From contig DASQEH010000052.1 of the NCBI GenBank assembly GCA_035633755.1, positions 1 to 64,000 of the forward strand: DNA of 64,000 nucleotides. The letters run 5' to 3'. This document shows positions 51,692-60,398 of this stretch, piece after piece. Below the pieces are notes generated by a model. That model did no database searches. It was not told the origin of the DNA and saw only the letters and a list, made by a program, of their open reading frames with translations. The DNA comes from DASQEH01 sp035633755 (GTDB taxonomy: Bacteria > Actinomycetota > Actinomycetes > Propionibacteriales > Nocardioidaceae). Within the stretch, counting starts at the first letter, position 1. Every line of letters begins with the position of its first letter. The position numbers were made by a program, and so were the translations under genes.

Positions 51692-52495
51692 CTATCTCTG
51701 TTCGTGAGCTGATCTGGCCGGGTTCGAGCTGCTGAGGAACTCCTCCCACGTTCGGACGCCGCGAGGCTGGTCAGGGCACACGTTCGCCCCGGCTCGGTAC
51801 GCTCGGGCGAGATTGCCCGGCACCGGAACTGCCACGATCCGGCGCCGAGAGGCCGTCAGCCGTGCCCAGGCGTGGGCCAGGTCGACCCCTGAGCGCACCT
51901 CGGGCCCGCCAAAGTCCGGAGCACGCTCAGCTGGACCGGCGGTCACGTGTCGACAGAGCCGGTCGGCCACCTCTGCCGTGTCGACGGGCTGGAAGCGGAA
52001 ACGCTGAGGTACTGGGAGCATCGGCGCCCGCGCCAATGTCGCCAGGGTGTTGGCAAGGAAGGAATGGAACTGGGTGGCGCGCTGGACGGTCCATGGCAGG
52101 CCGGAGCGGGCGACGATCTCTTCGGTCTGTCGCTTTGCCCGGTAGTACGCGACCGGGATGCGGTCCACACCAACGATGGACACATACACGAGGTGAGGGT
52201 TGCGGGCGTCTCTCGCCGCCTCCACGAGGCGAGCCGTGCCCTGCACGTCCACCTCCTGGGAGGCTCGTGGGTTGGAAGCGCAGTGCACCACCGAGTCCAC
52301 CGCGTCCACCGCGGTGCGAAGGCTGGCGGCATCACCCAGGTCGCCGAGCACGACGTCGACGTTCGAGTCCGCTGTCCATGGGGAGGCGGTCGCAGCGCGC
52401 ATGAGCACACGGACACGGTGGCCGTCCGACACCAGGCGGTCCACGACGAGCTGGCCGAGTGCGCTGGAACCGCCGGTGACAAGGACCTCGGACAT
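51692..52495 (-). CDS. NAD(P)-binding NmrA/SDR-like protein
   Basis: A 267-residue protein; the ATG at 52495 has GAAGGAG upstream. The Rossmann motif VTGGSSALGQLV at about 6-17 is an atypical-SDR type dinucleotide site. NPHLVYVSIVGVDRIPVAYYRAKRQTEEIV has the conserved YxxxK (YRAKR). Such proteins (NmrA/YwnB-like) act as NAD(P)H-dependent reductases or redox sensors; the role is unknown. It is transcribed away from the histidine kinase gene. Confidence 0.8.
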   Translation of the reverse strand: MSEVLVTGGSSALGQLVVDRLVSDGHRVRVLMRAATASPWTADSNVDVVLGDLGDAASLRTAVDAVDSVVHCASNPRASQEVDVQGTARLVEAARDARNPHLVYVSIVGVDRIPVAYYRAKRQTEEIVARSGLPWTVQRATQFHSFLANTLATLARAPMLPVPQRFRFQPVDTAEVADRLCRHVTAGPAERAPDFGGPEVRSGVDLAHAWARLTASRRRIVAVPVPGNLARAYRAGANVCPDQPRGVRTWEEFLSSSNPARSAHEQR

Positions 52496-52805
52496 GAGCT
52501 TTCTCCTTCTCGAGTAGCACCTCACAGGCAGCGCTCTGCTCCTAGAAGGGGCCAGGCGCGGTACGTGGTCAGCGAGCCGATCGCCCCAGATTTCCGCCTG
52601 AACCCTACAGCGGAGGCACCCTCCTCGGTGCCTCGGCCTTGCGGCCATAAGCCTCCTAGACCACCGCTTCTGTGACATTCTGTATGCCTGCCGTAACTCC
52701 GCGTACCTGGAAGCAGGATGACTTGCTGATGCCCCTCGCTCGCTTGCCGGCCCGGCCGATCCACCCGGTCGACGAGCATGCCGAGACGCGATGCTGGAGA
52801 GTGGC

Positions 52806-53924
52806 ATGACCAGCAAGATGCTGCTGGCTCAGATCGTTGAAGTCTCAGGTGACGCGATCTTCAGTGAGGACCTCAAGGGCCGTGTCACGAGCTGGAACAC
52901 CGCCGCGGAGCGTCTTTACGGTCGCTCAGCTGCGGACATGATTGGTCGTCCGACAACCGAGCTGCTCCCAGCTGCCACGGCGACTCAACTGAAGGCTGTA
53001 CAAAAATTGGCGCGGACGGGATCGCGGATCGACCGCTTCGACACGATGCACCAGCACGCAGATGGACGCAGCCTGGCTGTCTCCCTGACCGTGTCACCTC
53101 TGCGTGGCGCCAATGGTGGAATCACCGGTCTGGCCACCAGCGTGCAGGACGTGACCGACCGGGTACGGCTGACCAAGGAGCTCGCCGATGCGCACCGGGC
53201 GCTGGAGCGGCATTCCAGGTCCCTAACCCGGTCGAACCGGGACCTGGCGCAGTTCGCGTACGTGGCGTCTCACGACCTGTCCGAGCCTCTGCGCACGATG
53301 ACGGGCTTCGTTCAGCTGCTCGAGAAGCGCTATGCCGACAGCTTCGACGAGCGCGGAGTCCGGTACCTCCGCCATGTCGTGGACGGGTCGACTCGGATGC
53401 GCGCCTTGATCGACGACCTGCTGCAGTATGCACAATTTCTGCAAGAGGAACCCGTTGGTGCCTGGGTCGACACCGAGGCAGTCACCAAGCGGGCCGCAGT
53501 GACAGTGGGCCTCACGGACGTGAAGATTCAGGAACTGCCCGCGGTCTGGAGCGACGAGCCATCGGTCTTCGCCGTCTTGCAGAACCTGCTCAGCAACGCC
53601 ATGAAGTTCAATCGACCCGACGAAGCGATCCGGGTTGTCGTGTCGGGCGTGCGTCGAGGTGACCGTGTACAGCTCTTCGTCGACGACAACGGCATCGGCA
53701 TCGAGGAGCAGTACCGCGAACGCGTCTTCGGCATGTTCTCTCGCCTGCATGTGCGCGAGGCGTACGCAGGCACCGGTATCGGCCTCGCCATCGTGCAGCA
53801 GATCGCCGAGAGGTCCGACGGCCGGGCGTGGGTCGAGTCATCGCCACTCGGAGGATCCCGCTTCGGTATCGATCTACCCGCGCCGCCTGCGGACGCCTTC
53901 CCCACGTCGAAGGCGGCAGCATGA
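52806..53924 (+). CDS. PAS-domain sensor histidine kinase
   Basis: A 372-residue soluble kinase; the ATG at 52806 has GGAG 7 bases upstream, while an ATG at 52791 does not. A PAS domain covers about 5-120 (GDAIFSEDLKGRVTSWNTAAERLYG). A coiled coil leads to the HisKA site with His156 in SHDLSEPLRTM. The HATPase domain has the N-box LLSNAMKFN, G1 DDNGIGIEE and G2 GTGIGLAI. The kinase core is of the phytochrome-like group that works with Rcp1-type regulators. The next gene overlaps and encodes such a regulator. Confidence 0.9.
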   Translation: MTSKMLLAQIVEVSGDAIFSEDLKGRVTSWNTAAERLYGRSAADMIGRPTTELLPAATATQLKAVQKLARTGSRIDRFDTMHQHADGRSLAVSLTVSPLRGANGGITGLATSVQDVTDRVRLTKELADAHRALERHSRSLTRSNRDLAQFAYVASHDLSEPLRTMTGFVQLLEKRYADSFDERGVRYLRHVVDGSTRMRALIDDLLQYAQFLQEEPVGAWVDTEAVTKRAAVTVGLTDVKIQELPAVWSDEPSVFAVLQNLLSNAMKFNRPDEAIRVVVSGVRRGDRVQLFVDDNGIGIEEQYRERVFGMFSRLHVREAYAGTGIGLAIVQQIAERSDGRAWVESSPLGGSRFGIDLPAPPADAFPTSKAAA

Positions 53925-54346
53925 GCAAGGTCGCGCAGCTGATGAAGATCCTGCTTGTCGAGGACAGCATCGCTGACATCGAGCTGACCTTGGATGCGCT
54001 CTCCGAAGCGAAGGTGGCCAATGAGGTGGCCGTGGAACGCGACGGTGCCGCGGCGCTCAGTTACCTGCGCGATCCCTCCCATGTCCTGCCCGACATGGTG
54101 ATCCTCGACCTCAACCTGCCGCGGATGACCGGCCACGAAGTGCTGGCAGCCATGCGGAGCGACGACGCGCTACGTCGGATCCCGGTGGCGGTACTCACCA
54201 CATCGTCGGCCGAGGCCGACGTGGCGAAGACCTATGACTTGGGCGCGAACTGCTTTCTCACCAAGCCGGTGGACGTCGACCAGTTCGTCCACGTGGTGCA
54301 GTCGATCGACGACTTCTGGCTCGGGCTCGTCCGGCTTCCGCAGTGA
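53921..54346 (+). CDS. single-domain response regulator (Rcp1-like)
   Basis: A 141-residue receiver domain with an ATG start overlapping the kinase stop as ATGA. The acidic pair is in LLVEDS, the phosphoacceptor is Asp63 in ILDLNLPRM, and LTTSS and TKPVD supply the Thr/Ser and Lys. There is no output domain. It is probably phosphorylated by the neighbouring kinase and signals by protein contact, perhaps to the next protein. The next gene overlaps by 4 bases. Confidence 0.92.
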   Translation: MSKVAQLMKILLVEDSIADIELTLDALSEAKVANEVAVERDGAAALSYLRDPSHVLPDMVILDLNLPRMTGHEVLAAMRSDDALRRIPVAVLTTSSAEADVAKTYDLGANCFLTKPVDVDQFVHVVQSIDDFWLGLVRLPQ

Positions 54347-57000
54347 CCTCGCTGGCGGTCAACGGACTGCCGAAACTCGGCGTTGACACCGAGATTCGGC
54401 TGCTCCTGATTGAGGACACACTCGCCGACAGCGACTTCATCCTTGCGCTGATCGAGGACGAGTTACCCCATGCTTGCGTCCACGTCGCGGTCAACCTCGA
54501 AGAGGCCTTGCTCCGGCTGTCGGAGAACGTCTACGACATCGCCCTCGCCGACCTCTCCCTGCCGGACGCTGATGGCTTGAGTGTCGTCAGGGCGGTGCGT
54601 ACAGCCCACCCGGACATGGCTCTGCTGGTGCTGACCGGGCGGGTAGACGGCGACATGGCACTGTGGGCTCTGGCTGAGGGGGCGCAGGACTACTTGGTGA
54701 AGGGCGACAACGACGGACCGCACCTCGCCGTCGCGCTCCTCCACGCCCTCCAGCGCCAGCGCGCCGAGCAGGAGGCCCATCGGTATCTGACCCTCGCCCG
54801 CGGACTTCTCGACGCCCTCGAGGCGCCGACGTGTGCGGTGTCGGCGGACAGCCGCATCGTCGCGGTGAACCTAGCGTGGGACACGTTCATGATGCAGAAC
54901 GGCGGCGACTCCGAACGGTGTGGCGAGGGCAACAGCTACCTGGAGGCGTGCGACCTCGTCAGGGGAGACACTGCTGAAGGGGCGGTGGCGTCCGAGGTCG
55001 GCAGCGGCCTGCGGGAGGTGCTGGCGGGACGAGTGGATCGTTACGAGACCTCCTACCCCTGCCATGGCCCCGATGTGGAGCGCTGGTACAGCGTCCGCAT
55101 CACGCCGGCGGAGGTCGACGGGTTCGGTGGAGCGGTGATCAGCCACGTCGACGTCACCGACATGCACAACGTGCAACGCGCGCTGTCCCACCAGGCGTTG
55201 CACGACGCATTGACCGGCCTGCCCAACCGACTGCTGCTCACTGACCGTCTCGGCCAGGCCCTCCTGGATGGGACTCGGCGTGGTCGCGAGATCGGCGTCG
55301 CCTTCGTCGACCTCGACCATTTCAAGCGGGTGAACGACAGCTTCGGCCATGGTGCCGGTGACGCCTTGTTGATCCAGGTGGCCGACCGACTCTCCGAGCA
55401 CATGCGAGCCAGCGACACACTCGCGCGGTTGTCCGGTGACGAGTTCGTCGTCGTCTGGCGCGACTTGAACTCCGCCGAGGAGGCAACCCTGCTGAGCGAG
55501 CGCCTCGCTGAGGCTCTCAAGCCTCCCTTCGACTTGGGGACGGCTACGGTGACCGTCTCGGCAAGTATCGGCGCGGTGATCGGTCGTCCGCTGGAGGGGG
55601 TCGAAGACCTGCTCAAAGCGGCCGATGCCGCCATGTACGAAGCCAAGCGTCGCGGCGGCGGACGGGTGCGGGTCTTCAGCAACGAGTCCCGTCAGGGCAA
55701 GGAGGAGACCTCGGCGACCGAGGTCGACCTGCGTGCCGCACTCACCAGGTCCGAGATGGTCCTGCACTATCAGCCGGTGATCGACCTCACGAGTGGCCGC
55801 GCTGTGGCCGTCGAGGCCTTGGTCCGCTGGCAGCATCCTGAGCGGGGTCTGCTCTCGCCGGCCCACTTCATCCCGGTCGCCGAGGCGAGCGGTCTCATCG
55901 TTCCACTGGGCCTGTGGGTACTCGAGCAAGCGTGTGCCGACGCGGTGGCGTTCGAAGGACTCGCGGCAGGCATCGACGTGGCCGTGAACCTGTCGGCCCG
56001 TCAACTGAGTGAGCCCGACCTCGTGCAGCAGGTGAGTGACGCACTCGACCGGACCGGACTCGAGGCGCAGCGGTTGCTGCTCGAGGTCACCGAGTCGGCC
56101 GTGATGCGCGATCCTGAGGCCGCCGCGTTGGCTCTGGACGCGCTGTCGCAACTAGGTGTACGCATCGCGGTCGACGACTTCGGGACCGGGTACAGCTCGC
56201 TGCTCTATGTTCGCCAGTACCCGATCAGTGCGATCAAGCTCGATCGCGCGTTCGTGTCCGGCATCGGTGTGAGTCCGGAGGACGAGGCGATCTGCGGCAG
56301 CGTGGTGAGCCTGGCGCATGCGGTCGGCGCCACCTCCATCGGCGAAGGTGTCGAGACGCTGGAGCAGTACGCCGCGCTCCGCGCGTTCGGCTGCCAGCAG
56401 GCGCAGGGCTACCTCTGGTCGCCGGCAGTTCCCGTCAACGAACTGGCTGACGTGCTGTTGGCCTGTGGCGACGTGCCCATGCCGCCTGCGGTACGAGCGC
56501 CGGCGATGTCTGCAGAACGGCAGCGGTCCGCGGTGATAACCCGCGCCGTCGCGGTGGCGGCTGACAAGACCGCAGAGGCTGCCGAAGCGGCGCGGGTGAC
56601 CAAAGCCGTAGCGGTGGCGCTGGCTGCAGAAGCGGTCGCCGCGACCGCCGCCGAGACAGCCACCGCGGTGCAGCTTCAGGCCGACGCCTCCGCCACGAGG
56701 GTGGCCGACGCGGCGAGCGAGGCGGCTGCCGCTCTTGCGGCGACACTGTCCGGCGGTGATGCTGCGGCCGCTGTCACAGCTTTCCGGCTAGCGGCGACTG
56801 TGTCAGCCGCCGCAGTGGCCAACGCCGAGGAGACCGCACTCGCCGCTGCCATTGTGGCTCGCGCGGTCGCGGCTGCAGCCTCTCAGGCGGCGCTGACCGC
56901 GTCTGCTGCGGCGACGGCGCTCGAGAACGAAGTCTCCAATGCTGCGGCCGCTGTCCGGGCAGTGGTGGCGGAGACGGAGACCGCCGACCCGACTAAGTGA
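54343..57000 (+). CDS. REC-PAS-GGDEF-EAL protein with alanine-rich C-terminal tail
   Basis: An 885-residue cytoplasmic protein with a GTG start. A receiver domain (14-130) has phosphoacceptor Asp70, followed by a PAS-like domain (145-270). A GGDEF domain has the active-site loop SGDEF at 364-368. An EAL domain begins near 465 with VEALVRW (Glu491) and DDFGTGYSSL. It could both make and break cyclic di-GMP. The last 165 residues are about half alanine and appear to form long helices; this tail is unusual. It is the last gene of the kinase-regulator operon. Confidence 0.9.
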   Translation: MTSLAVNGLPKLGVDTEIRLLLIEDTLADSDFILALIEDELPHACVHVAVNLEEALLRLSENVYDIALADLSLPDADGLSVVRAVRTAHPDMALLVLTGRVDGDMALWALAEGAQDYLVKGDNDGPHLAVALLHALQRQRAEQEAHRYLTLARGLLDALEAPTCAVSADSRIVAVNLAWDTFMMQNGGDSERCGEGNSYLEACDLVRGDTAEGAVASEVGSGLREVLAGRVDRYETSYPCHGPDVERWYSVRITPAEVDGFGGAVISHVDVTDMHNVQRALSHQALHDALTGLPNRLLLTDRLGQALLDGTRRGREIGVAFVDLDHFKRVNDSFGHGAGDALLIQVADRLSEHMRASDTLARLSGDEFVVVWRDLNSAEEATLLSERLAEALKPPFDLGTATVTVSASIGAVIGRPLEGVEDLLKAADAAMYEAKRRGGGRVRVFSNESRQGKEETSATEVDLRAALTRSEMVLHYQPVIDLTSGRAVAVEALVRWQHPERGLLSPAHFIPVAEASGLIVPLGLWVLEQACADAVAFEGLAAGIDVAVNLSARQLSEPDLVQQVSDALDRTGLEAQRLLLEVTESAVMRDPEAAALALDALSQLGVRIAVDDFGTGYSSLLYVRQYPISAIKLDRAFVSGIGVSPEDEAICGSVVSLAHAVGATSIGEGVETLEQYAALRAFGCQQAQGYLWSPAVPVNELADVLLACGDVPMPPAVRAPAMSAERQRSAVITRAVAVAADKTAEAAEAARVTKAVAVALAAEAVAATAAETATAVQLQADASATRVADAASEAAAALAATLSGGDAAAAVTAFRLAATVSAAAVANAEETALAAAIVARAVAAAASQAALTASAAATALENEVSNAAAAVRAVVAETETADPTK

Positions 57001-57079
57001 GCGACCCGAGCTCGTCTGGCAGCGCCCACGGGACCGTGCCCAGCCACTCAGCTCGCGAATCAGCTGGCGGGAAAGGCCC

Positions 57080-58483
57080 TCAGCTGGCGGCAAGGGATGC
57101 TCGGGAGCGAACCGGGTTGGGCGCCATCACGACGCGGTTCCGGCCGCCGGCCTTGGCCGCATACAGGGCAAGGTCCGAGCGTCGCAGCATGGTGGGCGAA
57201 TCGGCGTCATCGCGGCGCAGCATGGTTGCCCCCACGCTGACGGTCATCGCGATAGATCTGGTCGAGATGGGCTCGCTCGCGATCAGCTGCCGAATCTTCT
57301 CAGCGACGATCATCGTGCCGGGCTCATCGGTGTCCGGTAACAGGATGAGGAACTCCTCGCCCCCTACCCGGGCGACGATGTCGCCACGGCGACAGGCCTT
57401 CGTGAACAGGCCGCCGACCTCGGCGAGTACGTCGTCGCCTGTCTCATGGCCGAAGCGGTCGTTGACCTGTTTGAAGAGGTCCAGGTCCAGGTTGAGTATT
57501 CCGAGCGGCGCCCCGGACCGGTGGCTGCGGGCGACCATCTGCTCGAGCGCCTCGTAGGCGCTGCGCCGGTTCTGCAGTCCGGTCAGCTGGTCGGTGGACG
57601 CGTCGTACTCGGCCTGCGCCTTGACCCGTTGAAACGCGGCCAGCATGGCAACCAACACCACTGCGGCAGCGACCAGCGTCATCGAACGACCGACGTACCA
57701 GCCCAGGCTGAAGCGAGAACTAGCGCCGTAGGTGAGGATCAGGTCGCACAGGCACACCAGGACGGCGATCGTCGTCCAGCGCTCCGGGCCCGTTCGCCTT
57801 CGGGTCCCACGGATCGCGGCCACGAGGGCAAGTGCTACCAGCGGCAGCGCGATCGGTGCCGTCAACGTTGTCATCCGCGACGTGTCGAGGCCGTAGATCA
57901 ACGCGGGCAGTTGCTGCGCGTTGGCCGCGAAGACCGCGACGACGGTGACTCCTGCCCCGACTGACAGCATCACGGCGAAGGTGGCGACGAGAGCTCGCTC
58001 GGCTTTCGGCGTCCGAGCCGTCCACCGGGCCGGCCAGGGTGCCCAGGCGGCGCCCAGCAGCAACGGGAAGGCGGTATGCCACAACACGTAGAAATACGGT
58101 GCCATGGACGGTGAGAGCGCCAAAGGTGGATCGACCGAGATGGCACCGGGAAACGCGAGTGCGTATCCACCCATGAGCACCAAGGAGACCATGTAGGCCA
58201 GCGCCATCACCAGCATGCGGAGATCGCCACGGTCGCGGTAGTCGCCGAGCAGGAGATACACGGACATCACGTCGAAGCAGGCGACGATGCCTATCATCGC
58301 CGGCATGAAGCTGACCGTCGATGGAAGCTGGTGAGTGCCCACGGGAAGAAGCAGGCCGGTCACGACCGTGAGAAATATTGCCGTGAGGACCAACGGACGT
58401 TTCGAGAAGCGGTGTCCTTCTGCCGAATCGTCGTCGGCGGTCAAGCCCGACCCCTGAAACGGGGTCTTAGGCAGGCGAAGCAT
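57080..58483 (-). CDS. MASE4-type membrane diguanylate cyclase
   Basis: A 467-residue protein with an ATG start. Residues 30-290 hold about eight membrane helices of the MASE4 type (DVMSVYLLLGDYRDRGDLRML; YALAFPG). The GGDEF domain occupies 300-460 (DQLTGLQNRRSAYEAL; DLDLFKQVNDRFGHETGDDVL) with the intact loop GGEEF. It should make cyclic di-GMP in response to a membrane signal. It converges on the REC-PAS-GGDEF-EAL gene. Two AT-rich inverted repeats lie upstream. Confidence 0.88.
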   Translation of the reverse strand: MLRLPKTPFQGSGLTADDDSAEGHRFSKRPLVLTAIFLTVVTGLLLPVGTHQLPSTVSFMPAMIGIVACFDVMSVYLLLGDYRDRGDLRMLVMALAYMVSLVLMGGYALAFPGAISVDPPLALSPSMAPYFYVLWHTAFPLLLGAAWAPWPARWTARTPKAERALVATFAVMLSVGAGVTVVAVFAANAQQLPALIYGLDTSRMTTLTAPIALPLVALALVAAIRGTRRRTGPERWTTIAVLVCLCDLILTYGASSRFSLGWYVGRSMTLVAAAVVLVAMLAAFQRVKAQAEYDASTDQLTGLQNRRSAYEALEQMVARSHRSGAPLGILNLDLDLFKQVNDRFGHETGDDVLAEVGGLFTKACRRGDIVARVGGEEFLILLPDTDEPGTMIVAEKIRQLIASEPISTRSIAMTVSVGATMLRRDDADSPTMLRRSDLALYAAKAGGRNRVVMAPNPVRSRASLAAS

Positions 58484-58498
58484 AGGAGCAGACTACCG

Positions 58499-58535
58499 AT
58501 TACCTACCGTAATTGGGGCATCACGCATAATTATG
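58499..58535. promoter_or_regulatory. AT-rich inverted repeats upstream of the MASE4-GGDEF gene
   Basis: ATTAC-ctacc-GTAAT at 58499-58513 and the perfect palindrome CATAATTATG at 58526-58535 stand out in a region of about 70% GC. They lie 16 to 52 bases upstream of the start at 58483 and are candidate operators. No local regulator gene is adjacent. Confidence 0.4.
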
Positions 58536-58632
58536 GGTATTGTTCGGCATCCGATGTCCTGATACTGGCCTAACCGCTGTGCGCTAGGCATGTCCAGCAG
58601 CTCCCATCGTGGGCGCACCCGGAGCGTCTGCT

Positions 58633-59142
58633 TCACTCCAGGTCAGGCAACGCCAGCCACTGCTTCCAGGTCAGGTCCCGGCCGACATAGCGCGGCTGCT
58701 TGAAGGGCCACTGCGTGGCGATCCACCGGGGGACCAGCCCGTCCAGTGCCGCCTCGACCGGTCCAGCCACAAGGTCGTCGACGACCCACCACGAGATCTC
58801 GGCATCCGCACCGACCTTCTCCGGCGGGTCGATGTACACGCAGCCCAGCAGGGCGGTCTCCTCCGCGTCGAAGAGTGCGTAGTTGAATGACTCGTGCCGC
58901 TCGATCTCCGCCTCATGACGGGCCAGGTCCTCCCGGTCCTGCTCGTAGGTCATGGTCGCAGGCGGCCATCCCCAGGCCTCGCCGTACACCGACCACAGGC
59001 GCTTCTGAGACCCGAGCACTGCCGGTAGGTCGAGGTCGACGTCGCTGGCCCGAATCGGTCGCAGGTGGTGTCCGGTGCTCAGGTGGACCTGCAGCGGGTG
59101 GTGCCAGTCGATCGGCAGCCAGGAGCGCGTTGGCGAGGTCAT
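58633..59142 (-). CDS. GNAT-like acetyltransferase family protein
   Basis: A 169-residue protein with an ATG start. HHLRPIRASDVDLDLPAVLGSQ, AWGWPPATMTYEQDREDLARHEAE and ALLGCVYIDPPEKVGADAEISWWV recall a family of short actinobacterial proteins annotated as GNAT. The usual acetyl-CoA loop (Q/R-x-x-G-x-G) is absent: VAGPVEAALDGL stands in its place. Activity is therefore uncertain. Confidence 0.65.
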   Translation of the reverse strand: MTSPTRSWLPIDWHHPLQVHLSTGHHLRPIRASDVDLDLPAVLGSQKRLWSVYGEAWGWPPATMTYEQDREDLARHEAEIERHESFNYALFDAEETALLGCVYIDPPEKVGADAEISWWVVDDLVAGPVEAALDGLVPRWIATQWPFKQPRYVGRDLTWKQWLALPDLE

Positions 59143-59193
59143 CGCGGTATTGTCCCGCTCCGTCAGATCTCGCGGCCGACGGGTGTCCTGGCG

Positions 59194-60297
59194 TTACCTC
59201 TGGGAGCCAGCCGAGCTGGGAGTGGCGTCGCTGGACTCGTAGTCGAAGGGGTATGCGGCCGACACCGGCGTCACGAGACCTTGCCGCTTTGCCTGGTACT
59301 GGGCGACGTCGGCGGCGATGAGCAGCTGCTTGCCGATGTCGCTGCGGCGCTCGGTGGTGGTGGCGATGCCGCACGAGACGCCGCCGCCGATCGGCAGCTC
59401 GCAAGCCTCCCGGCAAGCTCCCTCTGCGGCCGCAACGACGCTCGCGATGTCATGCCCGGGGATGAAGACGGTGAACTCGTCTCCTCCGACGCGCGCAACG
59501 AGGGCGCCGTGCAGGTGGGCGAAGTGCTTGTAGAGAAGGCCGCCTATCTGGGTGAGGAGCCGGTCACCGGCTGCGTGCCCGGAGAAGTCGTTGACCGCTT
59601 TGAGTCCGTTGACGTCGAGGTTGACGGCGCTCACGCGTCCCCCTGAACGACTGGCGATAGCGTCGAAGGCGGTCGCGGCCGCGTCGTCCAGTGCCCGGCG
59701 GTTCGCGAGCCCCGTCAGCGGGTCGAGGAACGCCATCCGTTCAAGCGAGTCGACGTGCAGCGCACGAGAGATGGCGCCCCCGAGGATGGCGCCCAGCGCC
59801 TCGGTGTAGGCCTCATCGGTGGCATCGAAGGGGTCGTCGCCGTGCTCACGGGTGGCGTAGAGCTCACCCCAGAGGCGACCGTCCACCACCAGCGGAGCTG
59901 ACATGGACGACCCCTTGTCCAAGGATCGGAGTATGGCGACCTCGACAGGGTCAGCGGCGGGATCGTCGACCGAGTTGATGATGATGCGGAGCTCACCGGC
60001 CGCGAACTGCGCCGACATCCCCGCCCAGATGTTGCCCACTTCGAAGTCCTCGATGCGGTACACCTCGTTCTCGGGCCAGCGTTCCTCGGTCGGCCCGAGG
60101 CGCCCGACATTGATGAGCGTCCGGACCGTCCCGGTGCCCGGCTCCTGCCGACTGATGGACACCGACGCCGCCCCAAGTGCCTGGACGGCTCCCTCCGCCG
60201 CGAGCTCGACCATGACGGCGAGCTGCGCCGACCTACCGAGGCTGCGCGCCACCGAAGCGAGCCCGCGGAGGCGGGCGTCTCCGACGGGCTGGGGCAT
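59194..60297 (-). CDS. GAF-GGDEF diguanylate cyclase A
   Basis: A 367-residue protein; the ATG at 60297 has GGAGG upstream. A GAF domain spans about 10-190 (LINVGRLGPTEERWPENEVYR; SAPLVVDGRLWGELYATR). The GGDEF domain follows (DPLTGLANRRALDD; NLDVNGLKAVNDFSGHAAGDRLL) with the intact loop VGGDEFTVF. It should make cyclic di-GMP. It is about two-thirds identical to the next gene upstream, and the two were made by tandem duplication. Confidence 0.88.
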   Translation of the reverse strand: MPQPVGDARLRGLASVARSLGRSAQLAVMVELAAEGAVQALGAASVSISRQEPGTGTVRTLINVGRLGPTEERWPENEVYRIEDFEVGNIWAGMSAQFAAGELRIIINSVDDPAADPVEVAILRSLDKGSSMSAPLVVDGRLWGELYATREHGDDPFDATDEAYTEALGAILGGAISRALHVDSLERMAFLDPLTGLANRRALDDAAATAFDAIASRSGGRVSAVNLDVNGLKAVNDFSGHAAGDRLLTQIGGLLYKHFAHLHGALVARVGGDEFTVFIPGHDIASVVAAAEGACREACELPIGGGVSCGIATTTERRSDIGKQLLIAADVAQYQAKRQGLVTPVSAAYPFDYESSDATPSSAGSQR

Positions 60298-60398
60298 GAG
60301 TCCTCCAAAGGGGAAGGTGAGAGTCTCAGGATAGTGAGACACTTCCGGGCCTACGGCCCTTTCACGGAAGGGCTGGCATGCGGTGGGTTGGCCCAATT

